The position numbers and the translations under genes were made by a program. From contig NC_090751.1 in the NCBI RefSeq assembly GCF_036898095.1, positions 54,429,257 to 54,493,256 of the forward strand: a stretch of DNA of 64,000 bases, given 5' to 3'. This document shows, piece by piece, positions 22,301 to 35,300 of this stretch; position 1 is the first letter of the stretch, and each line of letters opens with the position of its first letter. The notes beneath the pieces are model-generated. The model saw only the letters and a program-made list of their open reading frames with translations, was not told where the DNA came from and made no database searches. This DNA comes from Palaemon carinicauda (lineage: Eukaryota; Arthropoda; Malacostraca; Decapoda; Palaemonidae).

Positions 22301-25300
22301 ATGCCAACATCTTCCACAAAGCCGTAGCTTCGCTACGACTTCACGCCTGGAGACCATCCAGCATCTCTCTGAGAGAGGATTTTCGCAACAAGTTGCGATC
22401 AGGATGTCTGAACATCTGCGAAAATCATCAGCAGCAGTCTACCAGGCAAAGTGGGAAAGTCTTCTGTGGTTGGTGTCGTGGAAGGGGTATCTCTCCACTC
22501 GATGCCACTATTCCAGCAATAGCGGAGTTCCTCGTGTATTTGTGTGAAGAAATGCGCCTATCAGTCTCGGCAGTGAAAGGCTATCGCTCAGCCTTAAGCC
22601 TCGCCTTCAGACTGAAAGGAATGGACATTTCTTCATCGCTAGAACTTTCTCTACTCATACGAAGTTATGAACTGCCCCGGTCAGAAGTGAGACCTTCCCC
22701 ATGGAACGTAGTTCGAGTTCTCAGGTCTCTTAAGAGACCTCCCTATGAACCATTACGCCAGGCAACAGATCGCCACCTAACTTGGAAGACGGTGTTCCTG
22801 CTAGCTTTGGCCTTGGCCAAGCGAGTTAGCGAACTTCATGGTCTCTCATACGACATCGCCCATTCAAGGGGATGGGGAGAGGTAATGTTCAGCTTCGTCC
22901 CTGAGTTTATTGCCACTCAGAACCCGGGAGTAGTGGATCCTCGATTCGACTCCTTCCGGATTTCTAGTCTCCCTACTGTATCAGATGACCCAGACCATCT
23001 CTTGCTATGCCCAGTAAGGAGTTTGAGGCTGTACCTCAAGAGAACAGCCGCAGCCCGTTCTCGTGTGCCTGCACTATTCGTCAGCACAGGAAGGACCAAG
23101 AACGCCATCTCAGCATGGATTCGCAGGGTCATTGTCCTTGCACTGAATCCAGATCCTCCTCCGTCACGTCACCCCAGAGCACATGATGTCGGGCATAGCT
23201 ACGTCCCTGGCCTTTAAAGGAAATTACTCAATGACGCAGGTTCTTCAAGCTGGGTTGTGGAAACATCAAAACACGTTCACATCCCACTACCTGCAAGATG
23301 TGACCCACAGGAGACTCGATACGTTTTCTATCGGTCCTGTGGTGGCTGCACAACAGCTGGTTTGACTAGGCACCACCTTAATCGGATTGAGGCAGGAGTC
23401 TGAAGGAGACTGTCCTATCCTCAAGCTCCTTATTGGACAAGTAGCAGAAGGTTGAGGGCATTGTTACCCAGTTTTATCCTGCATGAATGAAAAGGTTTGA
23501 CTGGCCCTTATTCTTTTCTTCATTCTCCCCTCTCTTGGTGAAAGCAGCATCCTGGGTTCTCTGCATAGCTGACCTCAAACCACTGCAGGTAAACCATGCT
23601 CCCTTGTGTACTTTGTATTAAGATTAATACTGTTGCATCCCCATACCCTGATGAGGTGGTATTGGGAAAGTCCTAGTACACAGTTTTTCCATCCAAAGAA
23701 CTTTGGAATAACTTTCTACTACGAGTCACGTTTCTCTACACCTTCACACAAAGCTTGCGTAGGCCGCGAACCTTGCATAGCAAAGTTTTAGCGTGGCGCA
23801 GAGACTCCTTATTCCTTGAGTGCTAACACACTCAAATAAGGAGCCCCTGGGTAAAGCCAAAAAGCCAGATTGGCTGGGACGTCCACCCTTCCTAATGGGT
23901 GTGTCAGCCCTATTAAATAGCAGGGTTTGTATTCCAGCTATGGAACAAATGACAAATTTGTAGATAATTTGTATTTTTCCTAACTAGACAAACCTTAGCT
24001 ATTTAACCAAACTTGCCCGCCAGCCCTATCCCCCTTGAAGTCTTACCTCCAAGCAAAGTTAGCTCAATCACAGGTGTGTGAGGGGGAGCGGTAGCAAGCT
24101 ACCCTCCCTACCCCTGCTAACTAGCAGTGTGGGTAGTTAACCCTCGTTAAAAATTAATGGCTCGTCATTTCAGCTACGCCAAAAGTAATACCCCTATTAA
24201 ATAGCTAAGGTTTGTATAGTTAGGAAAAATACAAATTATCAACGAATTTGTCAGGTTTACAAAGACAGAAATAAACGTGTAGTAGCAATAAATAAAATAA
24301 CGTCAGAACTTCTGAGAAGTGGAATGTCTGTAACTGGTTTACAAGTCAAAAAGAATATGGAATCCATAATGGGTCATTACAGGGAAGAGCTATGCAAAAT
24401 GGAGAAATAAAAAAGTTGGATGTTGGTACAGAAGACGTTTGCACAACCAAATTATGGCGTTTTGATATACGAGTATAACATAACAATTATGGACACTGAA
24501 GTCTCTCATTTACTCGAAGAATTGTTTGATCGTAAGGAAAATACGTAATTCTCTCTCTCTCTCTCTACGAGAACAGGGGAAACAAATTTTGAACATTTAA
24601 TTTTTATCACTGAAACAATTTGGTTTTAGTTAACAACACATAATCCGAAGTATGACCAGTCTCAAACATTAGTTATTTCTTGGAATAATATACAGTAGTC
24701 TATACATTGCATGTTAATAACAATAACATCCTCAGTTCACTGATAGGTTATTTTAAGTCAGGCATATGTGATTCTGTAATGCCTCCAGATGTGCCTCTAG
24801 AAAAATGCTTCCTCTCATACATGTGTCCTGCTTAGTTATAAAAGGTTTTAAGTTCACCGATAAAATGTATAAAGCGTTTGGGCCCGTCAGTGTGTAGTTT
24901 TGGAAGTCTGATTCATAATCAATTTGAGTTTCCTTTAAAATGGATGAATGGCTTCTCTTTTCCCTCAGTCTTTGCAACTAGTCCTTCCTTGTACCATTCC
25001 ATTGTTCTCAAAAGATCAGTCATAATCATGCTGCATAATTTTATTTATTGGATTGTGCTTTTATTTTATGGTGTACTATGGTTATGATGCTCTGTACTTG
25101 AAACTGATAACTACTACTTGATTTTCGAGTACAGATTATAACACTGACATAGATAACAGAGATGGCAGCGGACATCAGCTTCGGACATTTCTTCCGGTCT
25201 TTGTCTAGTAAAACGAGTAGAATTCCTGGTAGTAGGCTTCATCTGGTACCACTGTTTATTACCATATTAACTTACCTCATTTCAACACTTATGATGTCAT

Positions 25301-28300
25301 TCTCTTTCCATTTAGATATGGTAACAGTTTGTCCGACAGACGACTGTTCGACTATGTGGACTCTCCTCACTATCCTTTTGAAATTTGTTTTTTTGCAGTA
25401 ATGCCTTTCAACATTGTATTCCTATTAGTATAGAAATAGTTTTATGACAAATGCACAATGTTTTCCCAGGGTTATGCAGCACACCATTTAGTTTTCTTTC
25501 CTTGAAAACCCTTACCTTGCACCACACATTAAACCTGACTGATAAAAGATGGTACCTTGGCGTAGGAGCATGGTCTGTTCCAGGAGTAAGCTCGTAAACT
25601 ATAGAGAATAGAAATATTGACAAATTAAATTGTACTTTACCCTTGAGGAAATTTGTGTATGGGAGATGAGAGGAGGAGGAGAATCGTAAATTAGGTGTTT
25701 TTTGACACACTGTCGTCATTATTACACTCTTATGGTCAACTTTTACTTGAAACCTATGTAGAGACAACTATTTTTGTCTTTTATTTAAGCATGTATGGAA
25801 AAGGTACATTGTATTGTCCGTAAATAGATTCGCTGCTCGCCCTGCAGAAGTTGGGTGGCAAGGAACTTGAACTTGGTTAACTTGAATTCCTCTATTTAGG
25901 TCATCTTCAGGGACTGATGAATGGGCAGAAACATTGTCCTAAAGCAACCGCTACATTTTTCATTAATTCACTAGCGGCATGTATATTTTGAAAGGAAAGA
26001 AACAGACATTTTGAGAAATTTTGGCGGTAAATGTTGATAAACAGAGCTTCTGGAGAAGAATCAATATGATCATCAGGGGGTTTCATACAAGGAAAGATAA
26101 TGGATGTAAATTGAGATGAAAATGTTGCAGTTGGGATCAAAGGTGGGCTGCAAACAGCTTTAGTACACAAAGAGTGTCTATAATCACCCTCCCGTGTTAT
26201 TGGCTAGTACTGTATACAGTTTTATTTATAATGTTTTGGTAATGCCATGGCTGCATTTTTTTTCAGTGTTTTACCTCTTAGCTTCTGAATATGGGTAAAT
26301 TTTAAGGTAAAATATATTTTTGAAAATAATTCTCAAATGTATACACATTTTATGAATGATTATGCATTGTGGAATTTTCTTTAATCTTTTTTTATATATC
26401 CATAGGACACACTCTGGGCTTCACTTACAGATGCCTATTGCAAAACTCCAATGGGAGTAACTGCTGAAAATCTAGCGGAGAAATACAATGTTACTCGACA
26501 AGATGCTGATGATTTTGCATTGAGAAGTCAAACTAACTGGAAGAGTGGTATGTTTTGAATTATTGTATGTTTGAAACCTGTAATTTTGTCAGTCCACTTA
26601 CCAATCACATTTAGCTGTGGGTGTCTCTGTTTTGTCAGTTATGAGGTTTTTTTATCCTTGCTGTTTTCAAGTTGATACTGTAATTTTTTTTAACACAGGG
26701 TTATTTTTAGCTTGAAGTAATGTTTATGAGTACAGTACATATGTATATTTTTTTTTTTATTTGAAGATTGTTTTACCATTTTAAACATAAGACTTACCCA
26801 GTAGTTATATATATAGATTTAGTTATATATAACTACCGGGTAAGTATGTTCAAAAATTTATTTTATAATGAAAATACCATTTTTAAACGTAAGTTGTTCC
26901 AACACAGGAACTTACCTCAAACTACTTTCTTAGGAGTTACCTGGAACCTCCTCTCAACCGACCAGAGTTTTGTGTAGTTTACCCTACTTCCGTTTTCTGT
27001 GATGGTAGGCCTAGGCGGAAGGATACGTGCCCTGAGGGCAGTCTCGAGGCAGGCCTCATGTTAGCTTGGGTCTTGACCTTCAGTAAGTTCTCTGGTCGTG
27101 TCGTGATATCATCTCGACGCTCTCCGTATCTCGGTGCGACCCTTTGTGTCCCCGACTCTTGTGTTCCACATGTGTTTCCTCGTGGTCCGTTGTGCTTTCC
27201 CTCGTGCTTTCGCGCTTATAACTTAATTCCCTTGTGTTTATTAGTTTTATCTTATCATTTTCCTGTGTCTGGCGGTACTGTGATAGCGTGTTATGGAGCA
27301 TACCCGCCGTTGTCCTGGGCCTAAGGCCGGGAAGTCGTGTGGGGCGTTCTTGTCCAAGCCTGATGTGGACCCGCACTCCCTTTGTTCCTCGTGTAGGGGT
27401 AAAGTGTGCTCTCCTTCGGACACGTGTCTGGAATGTGTTTCGTGGAGTGAAGTGCAGTGGGTGAAGTTTGGCACTAAGAAAAAGAAGTCGTCAAAATGTT
27501 CTCCCAGGAAGGCGGGTTTTTCTTCTCCCGCCACATCGGCTGGAGAGAAATCTGACAGGGTTCCTTCTGCTTCCCCTACCCAGAGTAGGGGACGAGGTAA
27601 GTCGGTTAAGGGGAAGAAACCGGTGGTTCTTCCCCAGGATTGTCTTCTAGATTCTGGGGTGACTGTTTCTGCACAGGCAAGTGGGGAGCCTGAGAGTATG
27701 TTTTGTGAGGGTCCGCGGGACTTTGCCCTTGTGCAAGGGTGGCACGTCCCGTCTGGCGACCCTATGTGGAATAAAAATGTCCCTTTTTCTTCTCCAGATT
27801 CTTGGGTAGATGTTTCAGGCACCTCCGCAGCGGAAGGCGCCCCAGAGAAGGAAGATTCACCGCTAGAGGATCCCCTCGGATGGAGCCTGCTTAGAACTCC
27901 ATGTAGGTCCCTGTTGAGAGTGGAGAACGGTTTGGGGTACTGTTTCCCGATCATAGAGCGTCCTACTACTCATCCAGCGACTTCTTCGGCAGTCCCTGAA
28001 GTTTTTATGCAACCATCGACGTCCGGGACCCAACAGGTGTTGAGCAAAGCTCCACCTGCCCCTTGGTCCCGTTATGAGGAGATGTCTGAATCTTCGGCAG
28101 CAGGTTCGTCGTTCTCATCAGAAGAGGAAGTTCGGAGGAGACACCGGAGGAGGAGAGACAGATCTAGGAGAAGGCGGTCCTATTCAAGGTCTCCATCTAG
28201 GTCACGGCATAGCAGGAAGAGATCTCGTTCCCCGAGGCGGAAGGTCAGGAGGAGCTGTTCGCCGAAAGAACAATGGGTCCTCGTCCCCCGAAGTAAGCTT

Positions 28301-31300
28301 GCGGACTTTACCACTATCCCGAGCACTGCGGGTCGGCTTACCGGAGACAGTCCTCCTAGAAGGGCCTCCAAGAGCCACAAGTCGGCTACAGCCATGGACC
28401 ATAGGTCCTCGTCGGACAGGCGTAAGACCTCGACCAAGGAGACTCAATCCGCCCAGTGGAGGGAGTCGCCTCTTCGGACGGGCAGCCGCGGCGAGTCAGC
28501 CCGTGGGAGTGATCGTCAAGCACGGCTACCTCCGTCAGACATCACCACGGAGGAACCCGTACCCTTGTTAAAGGAGCGAAGAAGGGCGGAGGCGCCCGTT
28601 CCTGCTGAAGGACGCAACCTCGATCCTCAACATAGCGCAGTTGCCCGCTTCAGCGGCACTTCCCGTCCCCGGACGAAGGAAGCGGAGGATGATGCAGAAG
28701 ACGTTCCGGCGGAGGACTCCACGTATAGGAGAGTCATCAACCTTATCAGGAAATATAATAGGATCGAGGAGCCCGTACCTTCGGAAGAAGACGTCTGGCG
28801 GTCAGGTCTTAACAGAATCATGGAGGAGCCAGTCCAGAGGAAGCCATCCTTAGCCCTGCCGGAGGCGAGAGATGTTAAACTGGGACGTGCCCACATAGAC
28901 AAGGTTGTGGACCGGAACAGGGAGAACTCTAAAGGGCAGAGTGCTTCCAAACTCCTTCAAGGACTGAAATCCCAAAGCAAATATTATTCTTCGGAGGGAC
29001 GTCCACATGGAGCCATTTTAGACATTTTTCAGTAAATACTGTCGGCCCTCTTTTATCGCTGGTTCCTACTTTGCTGTTTCGTTTTTTTGCGGCCAAGAAC
29101 AATCCAATACCCATTAAATAAAAATTCATAAAAATCGTGATAGAATTTCTGGGTGGAGGCGTGGATTGAATATAACCCTCGCTATCCCCGCTAACTAGCG
29201 GTGGGTAGTTTAAGGCTCGCTTCACACGAGCGGTTTGAAACTGTCCGGCTCAACATTAGTGCTGTTGACCGATAACAGTACAGTGGTAGGCTCACATATA
29301 CAAGCAAAGAAGTACTTTTTCACAGCTCCTATGCCAGCTAGCTCTGTTTTGTCGGCAGTGAAAGGCTTTCCCTCAGCCTTAAGCATGGTCTTTGAACTGA
29401 ACGGAGTTAACATTTCCTCCTCGACGGAGTTGTCACTCCTTGTTTGTAACTTTGAGCAATCTTTCCCTCAGTCAGAAGTCAGGCCACTTCTGTGGAATAT
29501 TGCTAAGATCTTACGTACTCTGAAAGAAGCTCCTTACGAGCCTCTCTGGCAAGCTTCAAATAAGGACTTGATCTTAATGACAGCTTTCTTGTTAACCCTG
29601 GCCTCTGCGAGCTGAGTCAGTGAGCTTCATGGCCTTTCTTACGACATAGCCCTTTCAAGGCGATGGAGGCAGGTCACTCTTTCGTTCCGGAATTTGTTAC
29701 AAAGACTCAAAATCCGGCGGTAGCTGATCCTACTTTTAGCTCCTTCCGGATTAAGAGTCTTTGTTTAGTAACAGACAATCCCGATCAACTGTTCTATGCC
29801 CCGTAAGAGCGCTGAGGTTGTACCTTAAGAGGACCAGAAAAGTCAGACCTCAGATCAATAGGCTCTTCGTGAGCACAGGAAGGATCAAGAGGAGAATCAT
29901 GAAAAACTCATTCTCCTTATGGATCAGGCTGGTGATAGAAAGAACCCTGACTCGGGACACCCTACTATCAGGTAGTCACCCCTGTGCGCATGATATCAAG
30001 GGGTTGCCCCCCTGGCATTTAAAAAGAATTTCAGTACTGTAGGTGCTTCTCACAGGCAGATGGAAACGTCAAACGACTTACACTACAAACTAACTGCAGG
30101 ACATAACCCACAGAGCCTAGACACCTTCTCAATAGGTCCTGTGGTGGCAGCTCAGGTGATCTAACGTTAGTGCGTCTTTATAGTGTAGTGTATTATTTTA
30201 ATAATAATATTGATGATAATAATAATAATAATAATAATAATATTCATATGAATCACTGAAAAATAGCACCAGAAGAGGAATGCCTACCCAGTGCAACAGC
30301 TAAACCACTGGTGCCACATAAGGGAAAACCTGTTGTCTTAAGGGAGCCATAAACTTAAGTATTCTACTGTCAGGTTATTCTGCCGCATGGTTATCTCCTG
30401 CAGGTTGTGAAGGGCCTCATTGAGCTACATTGATTTCTAAGCCTCACGGTTTCAAACCGTTCGTGTGAAGCGGGCCTAACCCTGTTAAACTTTTAGCTTT
30501 GGCTAGTTTTTAGCTTTGCTGATGTAATAATGTACTTTTAAAGAGCTCCTGGTTTGTATTACTTGGGAAAATACAAATTACTTCCAAATTTATAATTTTT
30601 TCATTGTATGAGGTCATGAAGTTGATGCTTATGATTTGAAGGCACGTATAGAAGTAATTGATTTCAGTATTAAAACCTGTTTTTGCTGTTTAGATTTGAT
30701 TTTGAGTAGTTGATTTCACCCTTGTTAGTTTTCTTTTGATAAATTTAAGGAGTTGAAGGTATTATGTATTTTATGCATAGATTTTTTCTTTGTACAGCAG
30801 GTTGTCTTCATTGCCCATAAGGTTTATAGCACTAGAAAGTATTTAAGACCCACTGTAGCATCGCTGGTTTTGCCTGCTTTATTTTCTGCCTTTTACTTTA
30901 CCATTGTTCCTGATGGTTACTTCTCACTTTGCTTTTTAACCATCAAATCTTTGCTTTATTCCATTTTCATTTTCTATTTTAAAACAAAACCTTTCACGCT
31001 AGCTCTTATGAATGTATTAATTTAACCGAGAGGTCTTGTTGAACTACTTTTTTATTATAATATTAAGGAAATTTAATTCTTATCCATGTTTATTCTTCTA
31101 CAGTATTATTATTTGATTTCAGCTCAGGATAATGGTAATTTTGATGCTGAGATTGCACCCATTGCTGTTAAGACTAAAAAAGGTCCTGTTGATATGACGG
31201 TAGATGAACACCCAAAGCCACAATCTACAGTGGAAAGCGTGGCAAAGCTACCACCAGTTTTCAAGAAAAATGGAACTGTTACTGCTGCTACTGCCTCTGT

Positions 31301-32359
31301 AAGTATATTTTACCAGATTTCCTGTGTGGCCAAGTTTGCCTAAAAGATGAACTTGAATATTTTTTTTTTAAATATTTAACTTAGCCGGTGAATATATAAT
31401 AGCTGCTGCTCCAGCGGCTCGACAGAAAACACACACAAAAACTCGCGAGCGATCGCTATGAAGGTTGCGGGTGTGCCCACCAGCGCCAACTATCGGCCAG
31501 ATACCGCATATACATGTAAACAGACCCAATTTTTTCTCTGTCGGCCTTAACGACAAGACGTATCAATACTCGCTGTATAACCTGGAGTTTTCTCAACATA
31601 TTTGGTGAAGTACTTCCTTTTGGTTTGAGCTTTCGCAGTGCAGGTGTTTTATCTTCAACTTAAATCTTGAACTCGTTTTTGGATAGATTTAATTTTTGAT
31701 GACTTTGGATTGTTTTTTGGACTTTCTTTGACTTTTAAATGGCCGACCCTTCCCTTAGTACGGAAGTGTGTTTTAGGCTTTTAGCAATTATCTTATCACG
31801 TTATAAATTAATTATAGATTTTCCTCTATATATTTTATATCTCAACCGCCTTTATTAGGCCTCTTTGATTAGCTTTCCATTTATAATAAACATCAAGATA
31901 AATTTTTATGATTTGTTTATATGCGACCTTTCCTGAGAGTAGGCGGTCCTAACTTGGAAACCGAAGTTAAACAACGTTGAGCCCTTTCAATCGTAAATAA
32001 CTTTTACAGAGCAAATGATTTAAAACTTATTAAATGAATATTTTTTTAGTAGATATTTTATGAAAGATTTTCTTTGAATAGTCTTCGTACTGTTTCAAAG
32101 ATGAACTAACGTTTAGTTTATTTATGCTACGCAGTTTGCGCTCTATCGTTACGATAGAGAGAGAGAGTATCACGGTTTCACTTTGCAGAAAGAGTAAATC
32201 GATTCTGACGTTTTGTTCATTCTTCTTTCAAAGCTTAAATGTTTTAAATACTATTTTAAAGGAACTTTTTAATTGAAAAACCTTTCAGTTTTTTCCTTTG
32301 GTCAAATAACCTGTTTATTGACGAAAGGTAAGTGGGCTCTTCTCTTCGGTGCGAAATCA

Positions 32360-32392
<33 letters not shown>

Positions 32393-35300
32393 CGGAGAGA
32401 GAGAGAGGAGAGAGAACGTTCCGATCTTTATTCTCGTCCCAAGCGAGTAACGTTGTTCTCGAGTCAGTTTTTTACTCTCGTCCCTAGTCTCTGTACGGGG
32501 AGAAAGGATAAAACGTTTTTAGTTTTTATTCTCGTCCCAAGGCACTGTACGGTGAGAGATTGAAAACGTAGTTTTGAATGAACTAGTGTTTAGTCTCCTT
32601 CCCAGCCACTGATCTTTTTATCTTAAAATATGTTTACTGTTTTTTGCTTGTATTAATGTGCTTACATTATGCGACTGATTTCGCAATTATAACCTTTTGA
32701 TGAGGGTAGAATTGCGTGCTTCAGGTAGAAATCAGTTTTATTCATACCTAATGTGAATTGTTAAAAAATTCGATTTCAGTGAAATAAGTGCAAAACAGAA
32801 AATCGTAGTGATAAAGTGTTATCAGTGTTGCGACCAAGGGTTCGTCTGTTCGTGCCTGTCGTTCGCCTAGTCCGAGACCTCTTGCAAGCTCCCAAGCCCA
32901 GGGGAGAAGTAATGTCGTACGACTTATGGATTCGAGAGGACTTGATCAGCGAACAGACGTTCCCTCTATGGTTTCAGGCGTGTCTCATCAACACCGCCCC
33001 TACCATAAGACGAGCGAGACGTTTTTCTCCTCGTCATCCGAAGGCTTTTCGCATAAGAAACCGTGGAACAAGGTTTCGAGGCCCTTTAAGCGAAAGTCAG
33101 TCCTTTCAGGACAGGTCCAGCGTCCTGGTTTTAACTATTAGGACAGCTCTGACCCTATGCAGTCATCGGAAGACTGCTCGCCGCCTAAACAAAAGCGTAA
33201 CACAGGCTCCGAGAGTCTTTTTGTAGGCAAGGTTTTGCAGTCACAGACGTTACCCTCGTCTCTTACCGCAACCATTCCCGTTGATCCTAAATGGGTTGTA
33301 CGGCAAGACATGCAGAATAAGCTTGCCTCTCTTATGGAGGACTATTCTGCTGAGCAGGTTCACGATGATCCTCGCCGCTTAGCTGATCGAGATCCTGGCC
33401 GTCAGCCGCCCAAACGAACCTTTGCTCGTCCTGTTGACGTTGACGTTACAAAGTCACGTCAGTCACGTTTTGTAGAGCCTCACTCGATGCAGTCCAGTGT
33501 TGACTTTCAGCCGCTTGTGGACGTTCAGCCGCTGCCGCATGCTCTTGTTGACGTTCAGGACGTTCGCCAACCAGCGAAGTTGACTTGTTTTGACGTTGAG
33601 CGTCAAGCACCGCAGTCAAGAGTTGTTTTGACTGCTCAGTCTAGGCAGTCAAGGCAGTCTCGAGTTGACGTCGAGCGTCCTCCCGCACCTGTTGGTTGTT
33701 GCTGGTCAGTCCTTTAAGCAGTTACATGACATAGCGTCCTTGACTGCTACTGTTGCTCCTTTGCGTGTGGACTCTGCTTGTCAAGCATTGCCACCACGGC
33801 AGGTCTCTCCCTTGCTTGAGACTCGGCTATTGTCGGACAAGGTTCCTTCAGATGAGGAAGTTGCTGTGCCCCCTCCTACTGATATTCCCTTGAGGACTCT
33901 GTCAGACGGAGAGGAGCCTAAAGCTGCTCAGCCCTCTATGGACTTTAAATAAATCATGCTGATTTTTAAGGATCTTTGTCCGGATCTTTTTGTAACTGCT
34001 GCTCCTCGTTCGCCTAAACGTCAGAGTTTACACTAGGCCTAGCTACTTCGAAGCCGTTGTTTTATAAGCTAGTGCTCTCTCGCTCTTCTAAGAGAGCTTT
34101 ACGTTTGCTAGGCGACTGGTTTATCACCAGGAGGAGTTTGGGGGAGACAGCCTTTGCTTTCCCTACTTTTAAGCTGGCTTATAGAGCGAGAGTCTGATAT
34201 GACACGGGAGAAGTTCTCGGCTTGGGAGTTCCTGCCTCTGCCCAGATAGACTTCTCAAACCTCATAGACTCTCCCTGGCGCCTGGCCATGAGACGCTCCA
34301 AGATTTTATGGTCGACTTCAGAGCTAGACCATCTCCTGTTAGGAGTTTTTTCGAGCGTTTGAAGTTTTGCTGTACAATTATGTCATGCATAAACAAGGCT
34401 TTCAGGGATGGCTCCAATGATCTGACAGCCACGTTCTCTGCAGGAACAAGTCCCTCAGGGATGGCTCCAATGATCTGACAGCCACGTTCTCTGCAGGAAC
34501 AAGTCCCTCAGGGATGGCTCCAATGATCTGGCAGCCATGTTCACTGCAGGAGTACGTAAGAGGCAAGTGCGCTCAATGTGTTCATTGTCAAGACAAACTT
34601 CACGATGAAGTCTACCAGGCTGTCTTGACAGCATTAATGGAAGGCGACTGGATGGTCTCTCTCGACCTTCAGAAGGCATACTTCCACATTCCTATACACC
34701 CGGATTCCCAACCGTTTCTGAGGTTTGTTTACAGGAATGTGGGGTACCAGTTTCGAGCCCTGTGCTTTGGCCTCAGTCCTGCTCCTATCGTGTTTACGAG
34801 GCTCATGAGGAATGTGGCAAAATCCCTCCATCTATCGGGGATCCGAGCTTCCCTGTACTTGGACGACTGGCTTCTCAGAGCATCGTCCAGTCTTCGCTGT
34901 CTGCAGGATCTACATTGGACGTTGAGTCTGGCCAGGGAGTTGGGACTTTTGGTCAACCTAAAAGTCCCAACTGATCCCATCCCAGATTATTCTATATTTG
35001 GGGATGGAGATTCGCAGTCCAGTTTTTTCGGGTTTTTCCGTCTGCCACCGAATAGAACAAGCCCTGCTCGAAGTCCAACTAATGCTGAAAAGAAAACGTT
35101 TGTTCAGTCAGGAGTTGGAACAGTCTCGTAGGGACTCTCTCATCCCTGGAGCAGTTTGTCTCACTAGGGAGACTACACCTTCTGCCTCTCCGGTTCCATC
35201 TAGCCTCTCACTGGAACTAGGACAAGACGTTAGAGACGGTATCATTCCCAGTCTCCGAACCAGTAAAGGCATGCCTGAAATGGTGGGACAGCAATATCAG

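Larger units (their letters stand above)
19612..24253 (+). mobile_element. DIRS-type retrotransposon copy B (family I), RT and RNase H deleted
   Basis: The left end (TGTCTTTGTTCC to TACAAACCC) leads into a long gag with tandem repeats. At about 22036 the sequence jumps from gag straight to the bridge before the recombinase, so RT and RNase H are absent. The recombinase is the most complete of family I. An internal complementary region (23908-24010) and right terminus (24010-24253) close it. It also carries two inverted duplications of its own sequence (22169-22235 and 21606/23366). It lies in the intron between thiolase exons a and b, same strand. Confidence 0.8.
29214..30476. mobile_element. 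1.26-kb TIR element with TAA duplication carrying a DIRS fragment
   Basis: The block starts GGCTCGCTTCACACGAGCGG TTTGAAAC and ends with its reverse complement, 26 of 28 bases matching. TAA flanks both sides (29211-29213 and 30477-30479). Removing it restores a DIRS right terminus (GGGTAGTTTAA joined to CCCTGTTAAA) that aligns with GGGTAGTTAACCCTCGTTAA in element B, so the boundaries are well supported. A 3-bp TAA duplication with GG-starting TIRs suggests the PIF/Harbinger superfamily. No transposase was found inside. The interior holds an RNase H-recombinase scrap (29250-30165) and an (ATA)n run. Confidence 0.7.

Noticed and set aside
25162..25401. 79-codon frame with hydrophobic stretch as a small membrane protein gene
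   Set aside because: No splice, promoter or homology support; AT-rich intronic sequence readily gives such frames.
27247..27954. Minus-strand open frame of 235 codons opposite the family III gag
   Set aside because: Antisense of a GC-richer coding region with a clear plus-strand protein matched in copy H; not an independent gene.
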